This document shows, piece by piece, positions 16,534 to 25,184 of a stretch of 64,000 nucleotides of DNA; the stretch's first letter is position 1; the number at the start of each line of letters is the position of its first letter. The notes beneath the pieces were generated by a model that saw nothing but the letters and a program-made list of their open reading frames with translations, had not been told where the DNA came from and did not search any database. The position numbers and the translations under genes are program-made. Source of the stretch: Flavobacteriales bacterium UBA1986 (GTDB taxonomy: Bacteria > Bacteroidota > Bacteroidia > Flavobacteriales_G > Salibacteraceae); the NCBI GenBank assembly GCA_002336245.1, contig DDDG01000025.1, positions 26,248 through 90,247 of the forward strand. The letters run 5' to 3'.

Positions 16534-18234
16534 TTAGGGTTGTGGATTCATTTCCTTGGTTCCAAGAGCAATGCCCTCTCCTCGAGTTTCATCGTGAACG
16601 CCAAAGACTTCCAAAGAATCATTGATGTAAATGGCTTCTTGAAGCCCGATGCTATTCCATATTTCAACGTCGTGACCCTTGAGCGACAATTCACTGATTA
16701 AGCTGCTGTCGGCCAATTTGTACTCCAAATAAATTACATCTGGCAGCCACTGATGATGAAAGCGCGGAAAGTCGACGGCTTCTTTTGGACTCATGTCGTG
16801 TTCGATCAAGTTCAAGATGTTCAGAAACACATTTGTTATGATGGTCGAACCACCCGGTGTTCCCAAAATGAAATGAGGTTGCCCGTTTTTTAGCACAATG
16901 GTTGGACTCATTGAACTCAGCATTCTCTTTTTAGGAGCGATGGCATTTGCTTCTGCGCCAAGAAGTCCGAATTGGTTTGGCGTACCGGGTTTTGCTGAAA
17001 AATCGTCCATTTCGTTGTTCATGAAAAAGCCTGCTTCAGAAATGAAAAGCTTTGAGCCGAAGTTGCTGTTCAGCGTTGTTGTTAGAGAAACGCAGTTGCC
17101 ATTTTCATCAACGACAGAAAGGTGTGTTGTTTCATGGCTTTCAATCACTTCAACTTGCGGGCCTTCTATGTCTGCTGAGGAACTATTCGTATTGAGGTTG
17201 ATTCCGGCCATCCTCTTTCGGAGATATGCTTCTGAAATAAAACTGTCGATTGGAACCTGCACAAAATCCGGATCGCCCAAGTACTGAGCGCGATCGGAGT
17301 ACACTCGTTTTGCAATCTCAGAGATGAAATGGATGTATTCAGAAGAGTTCGGTTTAAGCTTGTCGGGCTTAAGCATCATGTATGATTTTAGCAATTGTAG
17401 GATTGCTACACCACCGCTCGAAGGAGGAGCCATGCTGACGATTGTATATTCTCCGATGCTGTCGCGCACTGTTTCGCGCCAAATGGCCTCATAAGTTTTA
17501 AGATCGCGTATAGAGAGAATGCCACCTCGGTCGTTGATGTTCTCGGTCATGTATTTCGCGGTGATTCCTTTGTAAAAACCATCTCTTCCTTCTGCAGCTA
17601 TTAGCTTCAGCGTGCTGGCAAGTGCAGGTTGATACAGAATGTCGCCAGGAAGCCATCCTTGGGCTGTAAACAAGATGGTGTCTTCATTGACTTCGTGAAA
17701 TTCTTTCTGATATCTGAACAGCATTTCAGCGTTGTACGGACTTAAAGCGTGACCACCTTCAGCCAATTCGATCGCCGGTGCTACCACATCTCTCCAGCTC
17801 AGTTTGCCGTACTTTTTATGGAGTTGAACCATTCCCTCTACAGTACCCGGAACTCCAATGCTCAGCGGTCCTTTTTTACTCAAATCGGGAACTACTTCTC
17901 CGAGTGAATCGAGGTACATATCCCTTCTCGCATCTTTAGGAGCCCGTTCTCTAAAGTCAAGACTGCCGTAACCTCCATTTTGAAGTCGGAAAGTTGCAAA
18001 GCCACCACCCCCAAGATTTCCTGCGCGCGGGTATACAACGGCTAAGGCGAAGTTTGTTGCTATGGCAGCGTCGAATGCATTTCCACCTTTCAATAAAATA
18101 GATCTTCCAACTTCAGAGGCTAAAGGATGGGCCGAAACCACCATTCCTTGGTCCAGTTTATTCTCTACCGAAACTTGAGAGTCGCAGGAGCTTAGGCTCA
18201 CAAGAAGTAGCAGAAGCAGAACTGATTTTTGCAT
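16534..18234 (-). CDS. ggt: Gamma-glutamyltransferase, lipoprotein form
   Basis: 566 residues from the ATG at 18234, chosen because it begins a lipoprotein signal with lipobox LSSC. GGT is made as a proenzyme that cuts itself before a catalytic Thr; here the site is HE/T369-THLSVVD. Other family motifs: GGNAFDAAIA near residue 50, AGNLGGGGF near 71, MAPPSSGGVA near 268 and LGTPGGSTI near the C-terminus. It hydrolyses or transfers the gamma-glutamyl group of glutathione and gamma-glutamyl peptides in the periplasm. A 10-base inverted repeat lies 50-80 bases upstream of the start. Confidence 0.95.
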   Translation of the reverse strand: MQKSVLLLLLLVSLSSCDSQVSVENKLDQGMVVSAHPLASEVGRSILLKGGNAFDAAIATNFALAVVYPRAGNLGGGGFATFRLQNGGYGSLDFRERAPKDARRDMYLDSLGEVVPDLSKKGPLSIGVPGTVEGMVQLHKKYGKLSWRDVVAPAIELAEGGHALSPYNAEMLFRYQKEFHEVNEDTILFTAQGWLPGDILYQPALASTLKLIAAEGRDGFYKGITAKYMTENINDRGGILSIRDLKTYEAIWRETVRDSIGEYTIVSMAPPSSGGVAILQLLKSYMMLKPDKLKPNSSEYIHFISEIAKRVYSDRAQYLGDPDFVQVPIDSFISEAYLRKRMAGINLNTNSSSADIEGPQVEVIESHETTHLSVVDENGNCVSLTTTLNSNFGSKLFISEAGFFMNNEMDDFSAKPGTPNQFGLLGAEANAIAPKKRMLSSMSPTIVLKNGQPHFILGTPGGSTIITNVFLNILNLIEHDMSPKEAVDFPRFHHQWLPDVIYLEYKLADSSLISELSLKGHDVEIWNSIGLQEAIYINDSLEVFGVHDETRGEGIALGTKEMNPQP

Positions 18235-18283
18235 GAACGATAATACAAAATGTGGGGAATACGATGGCTCATATCCTGGGTCC

Positions 18284-18313
18284 ATTTAGGAATATAGGTT
18301 CGCATTCCTAAAT
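18284..18313. promoter_or_regulatory. Inverted repeat upstream of the gamma-glutamyltransferase gene
   Basis: Perfect 10-base arms ATTTAGGAAT (18284-18293) and ATTCCTAAAT (18304-18313) around a 10-base spacer. It lies between the GH30 stop and the ggt start. There is no T-tract on either side, so a terminator is unlikely. A protein-binding site or an mRNA leader hairpin is possible. Confidence 0.4.
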
Positions 18314-18388
18314 TTAGAGTCTCAAGTCTTTTACTGTCTGCTTTCTTGGTTTGAAAAGAATTTGATATAGCATAACAACAATGCGTCA

Positions 18389-19873
18389 TCAATACACTAA
18401 AGTCTGAATGCCGTGCGCAGGAATCTCTTGGAGACTTTCTTGAGTTCCAACCATCAAGCGATATTCAATGTTGTTGTCGGTGGGATTCATGACAACAGTT
18501 GCTACGCTTTGATCTGGGTTGATGAAGCTCGTAGAGAGCAAATGACTTCTGCTGCTTACGGTGCTAAGCCGTTTAGCGCCGGGCCGAATGAATTTTGAGA
18601 AATGGCCGATGTAGTAATAGGAGGGTGTATAGATCAAATCTCCAGAATTCAAGTCTGCATGAACGGGTGCAAAGCAAAGATTGCCAACGTGGTTGGGACC
18701 TCCTTCTTGATTCAATAGAATGTTCCAGTCGGTCCAGCCAACGGTTCCTGCATTAAAATCATTGATCATCGAGCGACCGTAACGCTCGGCATTTGGCCAA
18801 TATTCGTACTTGCTGGAATCGAATCGCTCATTGCATCCCTCTGTAAAAAGCAGTTCCTTTTCAGGAAAAGCCTCTTTCACCTTTTGAAGGTTTTCGAACA
18901 TGGGTTCTCCGCCTGCCCAATTCTCGTACCAGTGAAAGCCTATTCCCCAAGCGTATTTAGAGGCTTCTGGATCTTCGAAAATAACATTGGCTCTTTGATT
19001 GATTAAGTCTCTGTTGTGGTCCCAAACAACAATTTTTTTGTCGCCATAACCTTCTCTTTCTAGCACAGGGCCCAAATGATTTTTTAGGAAATCTCGCTCT
19101 TCCTCTGCAGTATAGATGCACGATTCCCAGCGCTGAACAGCCATGGGCTCGTTTTGTATTGTGATACCCCAAACCGGAATTCCTTCCTTCTCATAAGCTT
19201 CAATGAACTTGGCGTAATACAATGCCCAAGAATTGTAAAACTCAGGCAGCAATTTGCCACCTTGAAGCATGTCACCATTGGATTTCATGAAAGCTGGAGG
19301 GCTCCAAGGACTTGCATAGAAAATGATGTCTTCGCCGGCTTTCGCTAAAGCCCTCTTGATGATGGGAAATCTGAACTTCCGGTCGTGCTCGATGTCAAAT
19401 GTCTTCAAGTCCTTATCTGCATCCGAAACGTAAGTGAAACTGCCGCTGCTGAAATCGCAACTGTGAATGCTTGTACGTATGATGCTGTACGATAGGCCGT
19501 TGTCCCCAAAATAGGCATTGAGAAGTTCTTCTTGCTTATCGTCGCTTAAGGCGCTTAAAACCTCTGCACTGGCGTCAGTAATTGCCCCGCCAATCCCCAA
19601 GAGAGATTGAAACCTTTTATTCGGGTTCACGAAAATTGCAATGTCCGATTCCAAGGCTTGTACAGACCTTCTGAAAGTGTCTTTTCTGCTTTTGCTCAGT
19701 CGGTAGTCGCCCTGTTTAGCAGTGGTGTAGGTGAGGAGTATTTTTCCTTCCGCACTGAATGAAGGGAGCTCAACTTTCTTTTCTGTCGGAGTATTTTTAG
19801 AACTTCTGGTCCCTTCTTTACAGGCTGAGAGGAGCGCAAGAGCAGCAAGAGCGGTACTTAAAATCCTATTCAT
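18389..19873 (-). CDS. Glycoside hydrolase family 30 lipoprotein (glucosylceramidase-like)
   Basis: 494 residues from the ATG at 19873; the longer reading lacks a signal, while this start gives lipobox LLSAC. The GH30 TIM barrel is seen as GIGGAITDASAEVL (about 93-106), the acid/base Glu242 in TIQNEPMA, the nucleophile Glu345 in LLFTEGC and a C-terminal beta domain with YYIGHFSKFIRPGAKR. It should cleave beta-glucosides or related beta-linked glycans at the cell surface. It lies 14 bases after the NDH-2 gene on the same strand. Confidence 0.92.
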   Translation of the reverse strand: MNRILSTALAALALLSACKEGTRSSKNTPTEKKVELPSFSAEGKILLTYTTAKQGDYRLSKSRKDTFRRSVQALESDIAIFVNPNKRFQSLLGIGGAITDASAEVLSALSDDKQEELLNAYFGDNGLSYSIIRTSIHSCDFSSGSFTYVSDADKDLKTFDIEHDRKFRFPIIKRALAKAGEDIIFYASPWSPPAFMKSNGDMLQGGKLLPEFYNSWALYYAKFIEAYEKEGIPVWGITIQNEPMAVQRWESCIYTAEEERDFLKNHLGPVLEREGYGDKKIVVWDHNRDLINQRANVIFEDPEASKYAWGIGFHWYENWAGGEPMFENLQKVKEAFPEKELLFTEGCNERFDSSKYEYWPNAERYGRSMINDFNAGTVGWTDWNILLNQEGGPNHVGNLCFAPVHADLNSGDLIYTPSYYYIGHFSKFIRPGAKRLSTVSSRSHLLSTSFINPDQSVATVVMNPTDNNIEYRLMVGTQESLQEIPAHGIQTLVY

Positions 19874-19887
19874 GGAGGGAAAGATAT

Positions 19888-21183
19888 TTATTCTTCGGAA
19901 TCGTTGGCCTTCTTGTTTGGACGAATCAACAAGCGCAAGGATTGGTCGTAGGTGAGGTAATTCCAGCCCCAATTCACGAAAATCAACAAGCGGTTTTTAA
20001 CACCTACAATCGACATGAGGTGAATGAACATCCATATCAACCAAGCAAAAAATCCACTGAAGCGGAAGGAAGGTAGGTCGGCCACGGCTAAATTTCTTCC
20101 GACTGTAGCCATGAAGCCCTTGTCGTTGTAATGAAATGCCAGTCGCTTTTTCCCATTCTTATTCCGCAATAAGTTTTTCGCTAAAAGCTTAGCTTGCTGA
20201 ATGGCAGTTTGAGCAACTTGCGGATGTCCTGCAGGAAACTTCGCCTCCTCTTGGTACGCTTGATCTCCCAAAACAAACACATTGGGCATTTGAAGCGATT
20301 CGTTGTACTCATTCACGGGCAAACGATTTCCATGAACGTAATTCTCCTCTGGAATCCCTGCAATTCGAGGGCAGCTTATACCTGCAGCCCAAATCAAACT
20401 TTTCGAAAGTAGGTCGTCGCCTTCCTGCAATGCAACGCGTTCTCCGTCGTAGTCTGTTACAATCGTATTTAGTCGCACGTCTACATTTAGTTCATTGAGA
20501 TAGCTCAATGCTTTTGTACTCGCGTTTTTCGACATACTGGCAAGCACCCGTGATGAGCCTTCAAGTAAGTACACGCTCATGAGGTCAAAGTCCAATTCAG
20601 GATAATCTTTGGGTAGAATAAATTTTTTCATTTCCGCCAAGGCTCCAGCCAGTTCTACCCCAGTTGGACCTCCTCCTACAACCACAATCTTCATCAGAGC
20701 TTCTTGTCGATGAGGAGCAGATTCGTTGAGGGCGGCCTCATAATTTTCTAGAATCGTGTTGCGAAGGTTTAGTGCTTGCCCCACAGACTTCATGACGAGC
20801 GAATGATTTTCTATGTTTTTATTCCCAAAGAAGTTTGTTGTTGCTCCCATACTCAACACGAGGTAATCGTACTCAATCTCTCCGATGCTCGTATGTAAAA
20901 TTTGCTTTTCAGAATCAATTTTCTGGGCTTCAGCCATCCGGAAGTGGGTATGCTCTTTTTTCTGGAATATTTTTCGAAATGGGAAACTAATGGCCGAGGG
21001 CACGAGGCCGGCTGTTGCTACTTGATAGAAAAGGGGTTGGAACTGGTGAAAGTTGTTTCGATCGATGAGAACAGTTTGGAACTCCTTTTTTGAGATGACA
21101 CGAATCAGCTGGAGTCCGGCAAAGCCGCCACCTACAATTACAATACGTTTTAGATCAGTCTCTGGTATGTTTTGAATTTTCAC
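19888..21183 (-). CDS. ndh: Type II NADH dehydrogenase (NDH-2)
   Basis: 431 residues. FAD-binding Rossmann motif IVIVGGGFAGLQLIR at the N-terminus, a second dinucleotide motif IVVVGGGPTGVELAGALAEM (about residue 165), and the C-terminal FAD contact VFVLGDQAY with AQTAIQQAKLLAKNL. A hydrophobic C-terminal stretch (FFAWLIWMFIHLMSIVG) anchors it to the inner membrane. It passes electrons from NADH to quinone without pumping protons. It follows the SRPBCC gene by 15 bases. Confidence 0.92.
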   Translation of the reverse strand: MKIQNIPETDLKRIVIVGGGFAGLQLIRVISKKEFQTVLIDRNNFHQFQPLFYQVATAGLVPSAISFPFRKIFQKKEHTHFRMAEAQKIDSEKQILHTSIGEIEYDYLVLSMGATTNFFGNKNIENHSLVMKSVGQALNLRNTILENYEAALNESAPHRQEALMKIVVVGGGPTGVELAGALAEMKKFILPKDYPELDFDLMSVYLLEGSSRVLASMSKNASTKALSYLNELNVDVRLNTIVTDYDGERVALQEGDDLLSKSLIWAAGISCPRIAGIPEENYVHGNRLPVNEYNESLQMPNVFVLGDQAYQEEAKFPAGHPQVAQTAIQQAKLLAKNLLRNKNGKKRLAFHYNDKGFMATVGRNLAVADLPSFRFSGFFAWLIWMFIHLMSIVGVKNRLLIFVNWGWNYLTYDQSLRLLIRPNKKANDSEE

Positions 21184-21198
21184 AGAACTGTATTCTAG

Positions 21199-21588
21199 TT
21201 ATTTGGTGCTGTAATAGGTTGTCATAGGCTCGAAGTAGTGTTCAACCCAACCTTTCCTGTAATCTTCTATTTGGTCTTCGGGTATGTTTGTATGAGTAAG
21301 ACAGAGGAGAGTGCCTGAGGCATCTTCTTTGAATTCTATCTCCAATAGAGAATCTGGCATGTCATCTGTGAATTCACTGGTGCGACACGTTTGAAGAATT
21401 CGACTGTGAGCTTCTACGGCCAAATTACGACCTTGAATGTATCCGTCCCAAGCTTTAAATTCAGTTCCAACTTCTGGCTTGATTTCAGCCTCGGCACCTG
21501 TCAGGTTTTTATGACCTTCAGAATGAGTGAAGTCCTGAAATAGACGTTTGGCACTCACTGCAAAATGCTTTTCTAAATAGATGCTCAT
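21199..21588 (-). CDS. SRPBCC/AHSA1-like domain protein
   Basis: 129 residues with the Aha1-like pattern: an N-terminal strand and helix (VSAKRLFQDFTHSEGHKNLTG), a turn TEFKAWDGYIQGRN and a C-terminal helix WVEHYFEPMTTYY. The fold is a helix-grip cavity that binds small hydrophobic ligands or Hsp90 partners. It is cytoplasmic, with no signal. It is the first gene of a leftward set with ndh and the GH30 gene; the functional link is unclear. Confidence 0.82.
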   Translation of the reverse strand: MSIYLEKHFAVSAKRLFQDFTHSEGHKNLTGAEAEIKPEVGTEFKAWDGYIQGRNLAVEAHSRILQTCRTSEFTDDMPDSLLEIEFKEDASGTLLCLTHTNIPEDQIEDYRKGWVEHYFEPMTTYYSTK

Positions 21589-21717
21589 GGAGGTGAAATT
21601 AGAGATTTCCTCCGTGTGCAGAACGAAATGCAGGCATAGAATTAAGCTTTGTCCTTTTGTAACATATTCGCCTCAGGATGTTGCTCTTTTTTTAGCTTCG
21701 TTCCAGAATTCTGAATT

Positions 21718-23883
21718 ATGCAAAAGCACCTAGTAGTATTGATCATAGGCCTCTCGATTTTTTTCACAGGCCAAGCGAAAGAAGGAATGTGGATTCCATC
21801 TCTAATTCAATCTCTGAATGAGGGAGATATGAAAACCATGGGGATGAAAATTTCCGCTGAACAGCTCTATGACTTCAATAAGTCGAGCATAAAGGATGCT
21901 GTAGTTCATTTCGGTGGAGGTTGCACTTCCGAAATCATTTCCGGAGAAGGTTTGTTGCTCACCAATCATCATTGTGGGTATGGCCGCATTCAGGCGCACT
22001 CTTCCATGGAAAATAATTATTTGAAGAATGGCTTTTGGGCGATGTCGAGGGAAGAGGAGAAATCGAACCCGGGTTTAACTGCAACCATAATAGTTCGCAT
22101 GGAAGATGTTACCGATAAAATTTTGTCGAGTATTCCAAAAGAGGTGACACAAGCAGAGCGCAACAAGTTGATTGCGGCGAACATTCAGAAAGTTGGTACT
22201 GAGTCTACAAAAGGTTCAAAGTACGGCTACATCATACGCCCATTCTATTGCGGAAACCAATACTTCATGTTCATCACTGAAGTATTCAAAGATGTTCGAT
22301 TGGTTGGAGCTCCTCCTTCGAGCATAGGTAAGTTTGGTTTCGATACAGACAATTGGGTTTGGCCTAGGCATACGGGCGACTTTTCAATTTTTAGAATTTA
22401 TGCCAGTCCTGAGAACAAGCCAGCGGCCTATTCAGAGGACAATGTTCCTTATAAACCGAAACACTTTTTACCTATTAATATCTCTCCTGAAAAGAAAGGA
22501 GATTTCACTTTGGTGTATGGATTCCCGGGCCGTACCGAGGAGTATTTGACCTCTCATGCAGTTGAATATTTGATGAAAAAGCAGGATCCTGCTCGCATTG
22601 CGATGAGAGACATCAGCTTAGGTATTATCAATAAGGCGATGGCAGCCGACGAGGCGACAAACATCAAGTACGCTGCCAAGCAAAGCAGCATTAGCAATGC
22701 GTGGAAAAAGTGGCGAGGCGAATTGAAGGGCCTAAATAAGTTGGATGCCATCGAGAAAAAGCGTGACCTTGAGAGGCGATTTGAAGAGGCCATTGCCGGG
22801 AAGGAGAAGTATGTTCAATATGGTGAGTTGATGAACAACTTCAATAAAACATACGAAGAGATAGAGCCGTATCAGTTCTCGCGCGATTATTTCATTGAAA
22901 TTTTCTACTACGGTCCCGAATTGATGCGCTACGCCGATGGCTTCAATAAGCTTATAAAGCTGCTCGAAGCCGACAGCGTTCAACAAGAACTCATCGACGA
23001 AGAAATAGCCAAGCAAAAAAAGCGAGCCGTAGGTTACTTCAAGAATTATGACGTCGACATCGATCGTCAGTTGGCTTCGGAAATGCTGAAAAAGTATTTC
23101 GATATGCTCGACCCACTTTTGGTTCCTGAGATAAAAGAAGAAATTGATAAAGACTACGACGGTGATTTGAAAGCCTATGCGGATAAACTTTTTGCGAAGA
23201 GTTTGTTTGCTGATCAAGCCAAAATAGAAGCATGGTTGGCCAAGCCTAAGGTTAAAAAATTGAAGAACGACCCCGCATTAAAACTTGGAAATTCCATCGT
23301 TCAGAACTATTTCGAGAAGGTAAAGCCAATACACAGTGTTCTCAACAATCGCCTCGACAGCCTGTACACCATTTATATGGCTGCTCTTATGGAAGTGCTG
23401 CCAGACGACAGAATTTACTTTCCCGATGCGAACAGCACTTTGAGGATTTCCTATGGCCAGGTAGAAGGCTATGCAGCAAGTGATGCTGTGGACTATGGCT
23501 ATTACACCACCTTGGAGGGTATAATGGCTAAGTATGTTCCAGACAATTATGAGTTTGACGTTCCTGAGAAATTACGGAAATTATACGCGAAGAAGGATTA
23601 CGGCATTTACGGACATGATGGTGAAATGAGGGTGTGTTTCATCGCTTCAAATCATACCACAGGTGGAAACTCAGGTAGTCCAGCTTTGGATGCCAATGGC
23701 AATCTAATTGGATTGAACTTCGACCGTGTTTGGGAGGGAACTATGTCTGACATCATGTTCGACCCGGAGAAATGCCGCAACATAATGGTGGATTTGAACT
23801 ACGTTCTTTTTATCATTGATAAGTTTGCTGGTGCAGATCACCTGATAAAGGAGATGAAACTAGTACAAAACGAGAGTGAATAG
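21718..23883 (+). CDS. S46-family dipeptidyl-peptidase, DPP11 type predicted
   Basis: 721 residues with a signal peptide cut after residue 20. The catalytic triad of the S46 family is complete: His85 in TNHHC, Asp221 in RHTGDF and Ser652 in GGNSGSP. Residue Arg670, 18 positions after the catalytic Ser (NFDRVWEG), corresponds to the Arg that gives DPP11 its preference for Asp/Glu at P1; DPP7 has Gly there. It should release dipeptides ending in acidic residues in the periplasm, feeding growth on proteins. The bestrophin gene starts within its last codons. Confidence 0.93.
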   Translation: MQKHLVVLIIGLSIFFTGQAKEGMWIPSLIQSLNEGDMKTMGMKISAEQLYDFNKSSIKDAVVHFGGGCTSEIISGEGLLLTNHHCGYGRIQAHSSMENNYLKNGFWAMSREEEKSNPGLTATIIVRMEDVTDKILSSIPKEVTQAERNKLIAANIQKVGTESTKGSKYGYIIRPFYCGNQYFMFITEVFKDVRLVGAPPSSIGKFGFDTDNWVWPRHTGDFSIFRIYASPENKPAAYSEDNVPYKPKHFLPINISPEKKGDFTLVYGFPGRTEEYLTSHAVEYLMKKQDPARIAMRDISLGIINKAMAADEATNIKYAAKQSSISNAWKKWRGELKGLNKLDAIEKKRDLERRFEEAIAGKEKYVQYGELMNNFNKTYEEIEPYQFSRDYFIEIFYYGPELMRYADGFNKLIKLLEADSVQQELIDEEIAKQKKRAVGYFKNYDVDIDRQLASEMLKKYFDMLDPLLVPEIKEEIDKDYDGDLKAYADKLFAKSLFADQAKIEAWLAKPKVKKLKNDPALKLGNSIVQNYFEKVKPIHSVLNNRLDSLYTIYMAALMEVLPDDRIYFPDANSTLRISYGQVEGYAASDAVDYGYYTTLEGIMAKYVPDNYEFDVPEKLRKLYAKKDYGIYGHDGEMRVCFIASNHTTGGNSGSPALDANGNLIGLNFDRVWEGTMSDIMFDPEKCRNIMVDLNYVLFIIDKFAGADHLIKEMKLVQNESE

Positions 23884-24742
23884 TAACAATCCACACAGTT
23901 GGTTTATCCTGTTGTTCCATTCGTACAACAGGAATATAATGAGGCAGTTGCTGCCTGCGATGACCATCATTGCAGTGTATTCAGTTGCGCTCAGTTGGTT
24001 CTTCGAGCTCTTTCACATCGAGATTAGCCACAATATGGCGATTCACTCGATTCTTGGTATTGTCCTCGGTTTGTTTCTAGTGTTCAGAACCAACGGAGCT
24101 TACGATCGATGGTGGGAAGGAAGAAAACTTTGGGGTGGATTGGTCAACACCTGCCGAAACTTTGCCAACAAGATAAATGCCGCCATTCCTGAAGAAAAAG
24201 AGGACCTGAAGTTGTTCTTTCAGCTCTATTCAAACTTTGTTTTTGCCATGAAAGAGCATCTGCGAGAAGGTGTGAAGATGGAGGAGATGGAAGAAATCGA
24301 CGAAACCTTCATGAAGGAGTTGAAGGCTTCAGGGCATCGACCCAACTACATAGTAAAGCGCATTTTTCTTCGCCTCAATGAACTTCACCGGGAAGGGAAA
24401 ATTGACGGTGAAACGCTCATCATTCTTGACAATCAAGTGCGCGAACTGCTGGATTTATTGGGTGGATGTGAACGAATTAAAAACTCGCCCATTCCTTATT
24501 CCTATAATATGTTCTTGAAGAAATTCATCTTCATCTTTATAACAACGTTGCCTATTTTTATCGAAGACATATTCCATTGGTGGACGGGTGCTGTAGTTTG
24601 TTTGATGTTTTACATCCTTACGAGTACAGAGCTCATCGCTGAAGAAATTGAAGACCCATTCGGTGAAGATGAAAACGACCTTCCTACCGATGATCTTTCC
24701 CATAAAATAAAGGCAAACATTAAGGAAGTTCTCATCGATTGA
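23876..24742 (+). CDS. Bestrophin-family ion channel
   Basis: 288 residues from GTG 23876, overlapping the S46 stop by 8 bases. The bestrophin (UPF0187) pattern is clear: HSYNRNIMRQLLP, HSILGIVLGLFLVFRTN, the motif GAYDRWWEGRKLWGGLVN, a helical cytoplasmic middle and PIPYSYNMFLKKFIFIFI leading to the last membrane segments. Bacterial members form pentameric channels, often cation-selective. It probably depends on translation of the peptidase gene for its own expression. Confidence 0.88.
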   Translation: MNSNNPHSWFILLFHSYNRNIMRQLLPAMTIIAVYSVALSWFFELFHIEISHNMAIHSILGIVLGLFLVFRTNGAYDRWWEGRKLWGGLVNTCRNFANKINAAIPEEKEDLKLFFQLYSNFVFAMKEHLREGVKMEEMEEIDETFMKELKASGHRPNYIVKRIFLRLNELHREGKIDGETLIILDNQVRELLDLLGGCERIKNSPIPYSYNMFLKKFIFIFITTLPIFIEDIFHWWTGAVVCLMFYILTSTELIAEEIEDPFGEDENDLPTDDLSHKIKANIKEVLID

Positions 24743-24789
24743 CAATTGATGATTATTCAGCCTTTTTTATAGGTCTTTCGTAAAACTCC

Positions 24790-24821
24790 TTGTCACAATT
24801 CAAATTCCCGATTTACTTTCG
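24790..24821 (+). promoter_or_regulatory. Possible promoter of the small secreted protein
   Basis: TTG at 24790-24792, a 21-base spacer and TACTTTCG at 24814-24821, a one-base variant of TAnnTTTG. The -7 box ends 6 bases before the ATG at 24828, which would give an almost leaderless message. Confidence 0.4.
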
Positions 24822-24827
24822 CGCAAT

Positions 24828-25106
24828 ATGTTGCGAGCTCTATTTTTCATTCTGTTTTCATCGGCTTTTTTGGCAAATGCCCAAACGATCGGAGGCCTCA
24901 TTAATTCCTATGCCAAAGTTACGGCTGTAAATGGAGTAAGCTTCACGATTGGCACTCCAGGAGGTAAGGCAGAAGCAGCATTGAGCGACTTCGATGCGGG
25001 TGCATTGGTCCTGATTTATCAGGTCAAAGGTGTAACCTCAAGTGCTACAACGAATGTGAGTGCATACGGAGAGGTTGTGAATTATAGATCCCCTGCTTCT
25101 CAGTAG
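24828..25106 (+). CDS. Small secreted protein with adhesin-like N-terminal fold
   Basis: 92 residues: signal peptide ending LANAQ, then the pattern YAKVTAVNGVSFTIG, FDAGALVLIYQVKG and SAYGEVVNY. This resembles, from memory, the N-terminal module of large Bacteroidota surface and gliding-type proteins, where a similar 'aGd.vLiiQmkG' strand pair precedes much longer sequence. Here the protein ends shortly after, so it is either a free-standing domain or a truncated remnant. The following 50 bases do not continue the frame. Confidence 0.55.
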   Translation: MLRALFFILFSSAFLANAQTIGGLINSYAKVTAVNGVSFTIGTPGGKAEAALSDFDAGALVLIYQVKGVTSSATTNVSAYGEVVNYRSPASQ

Positions 25107-25155
25107 TAGAATAGCTCCTCTTTTTCAGACTGTTAGGACAGCACGTCCATTCGAT

Positions 25156-25163
25156 TATATTTG
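25156..25163 (+). promoter_or_regulatory. -7 box of the formate-THF ligase promoter
   Basis: TATATTTG at 25156-25163 matches TAnnTTTG exactly; the ATG follows at 25185. The -33 region (TGTTAGG near 25131) is only a partial match. Confidence 0.5.
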
Positions 25164-25184
25164 TTTGGAACCAAAGCCTTTTAC

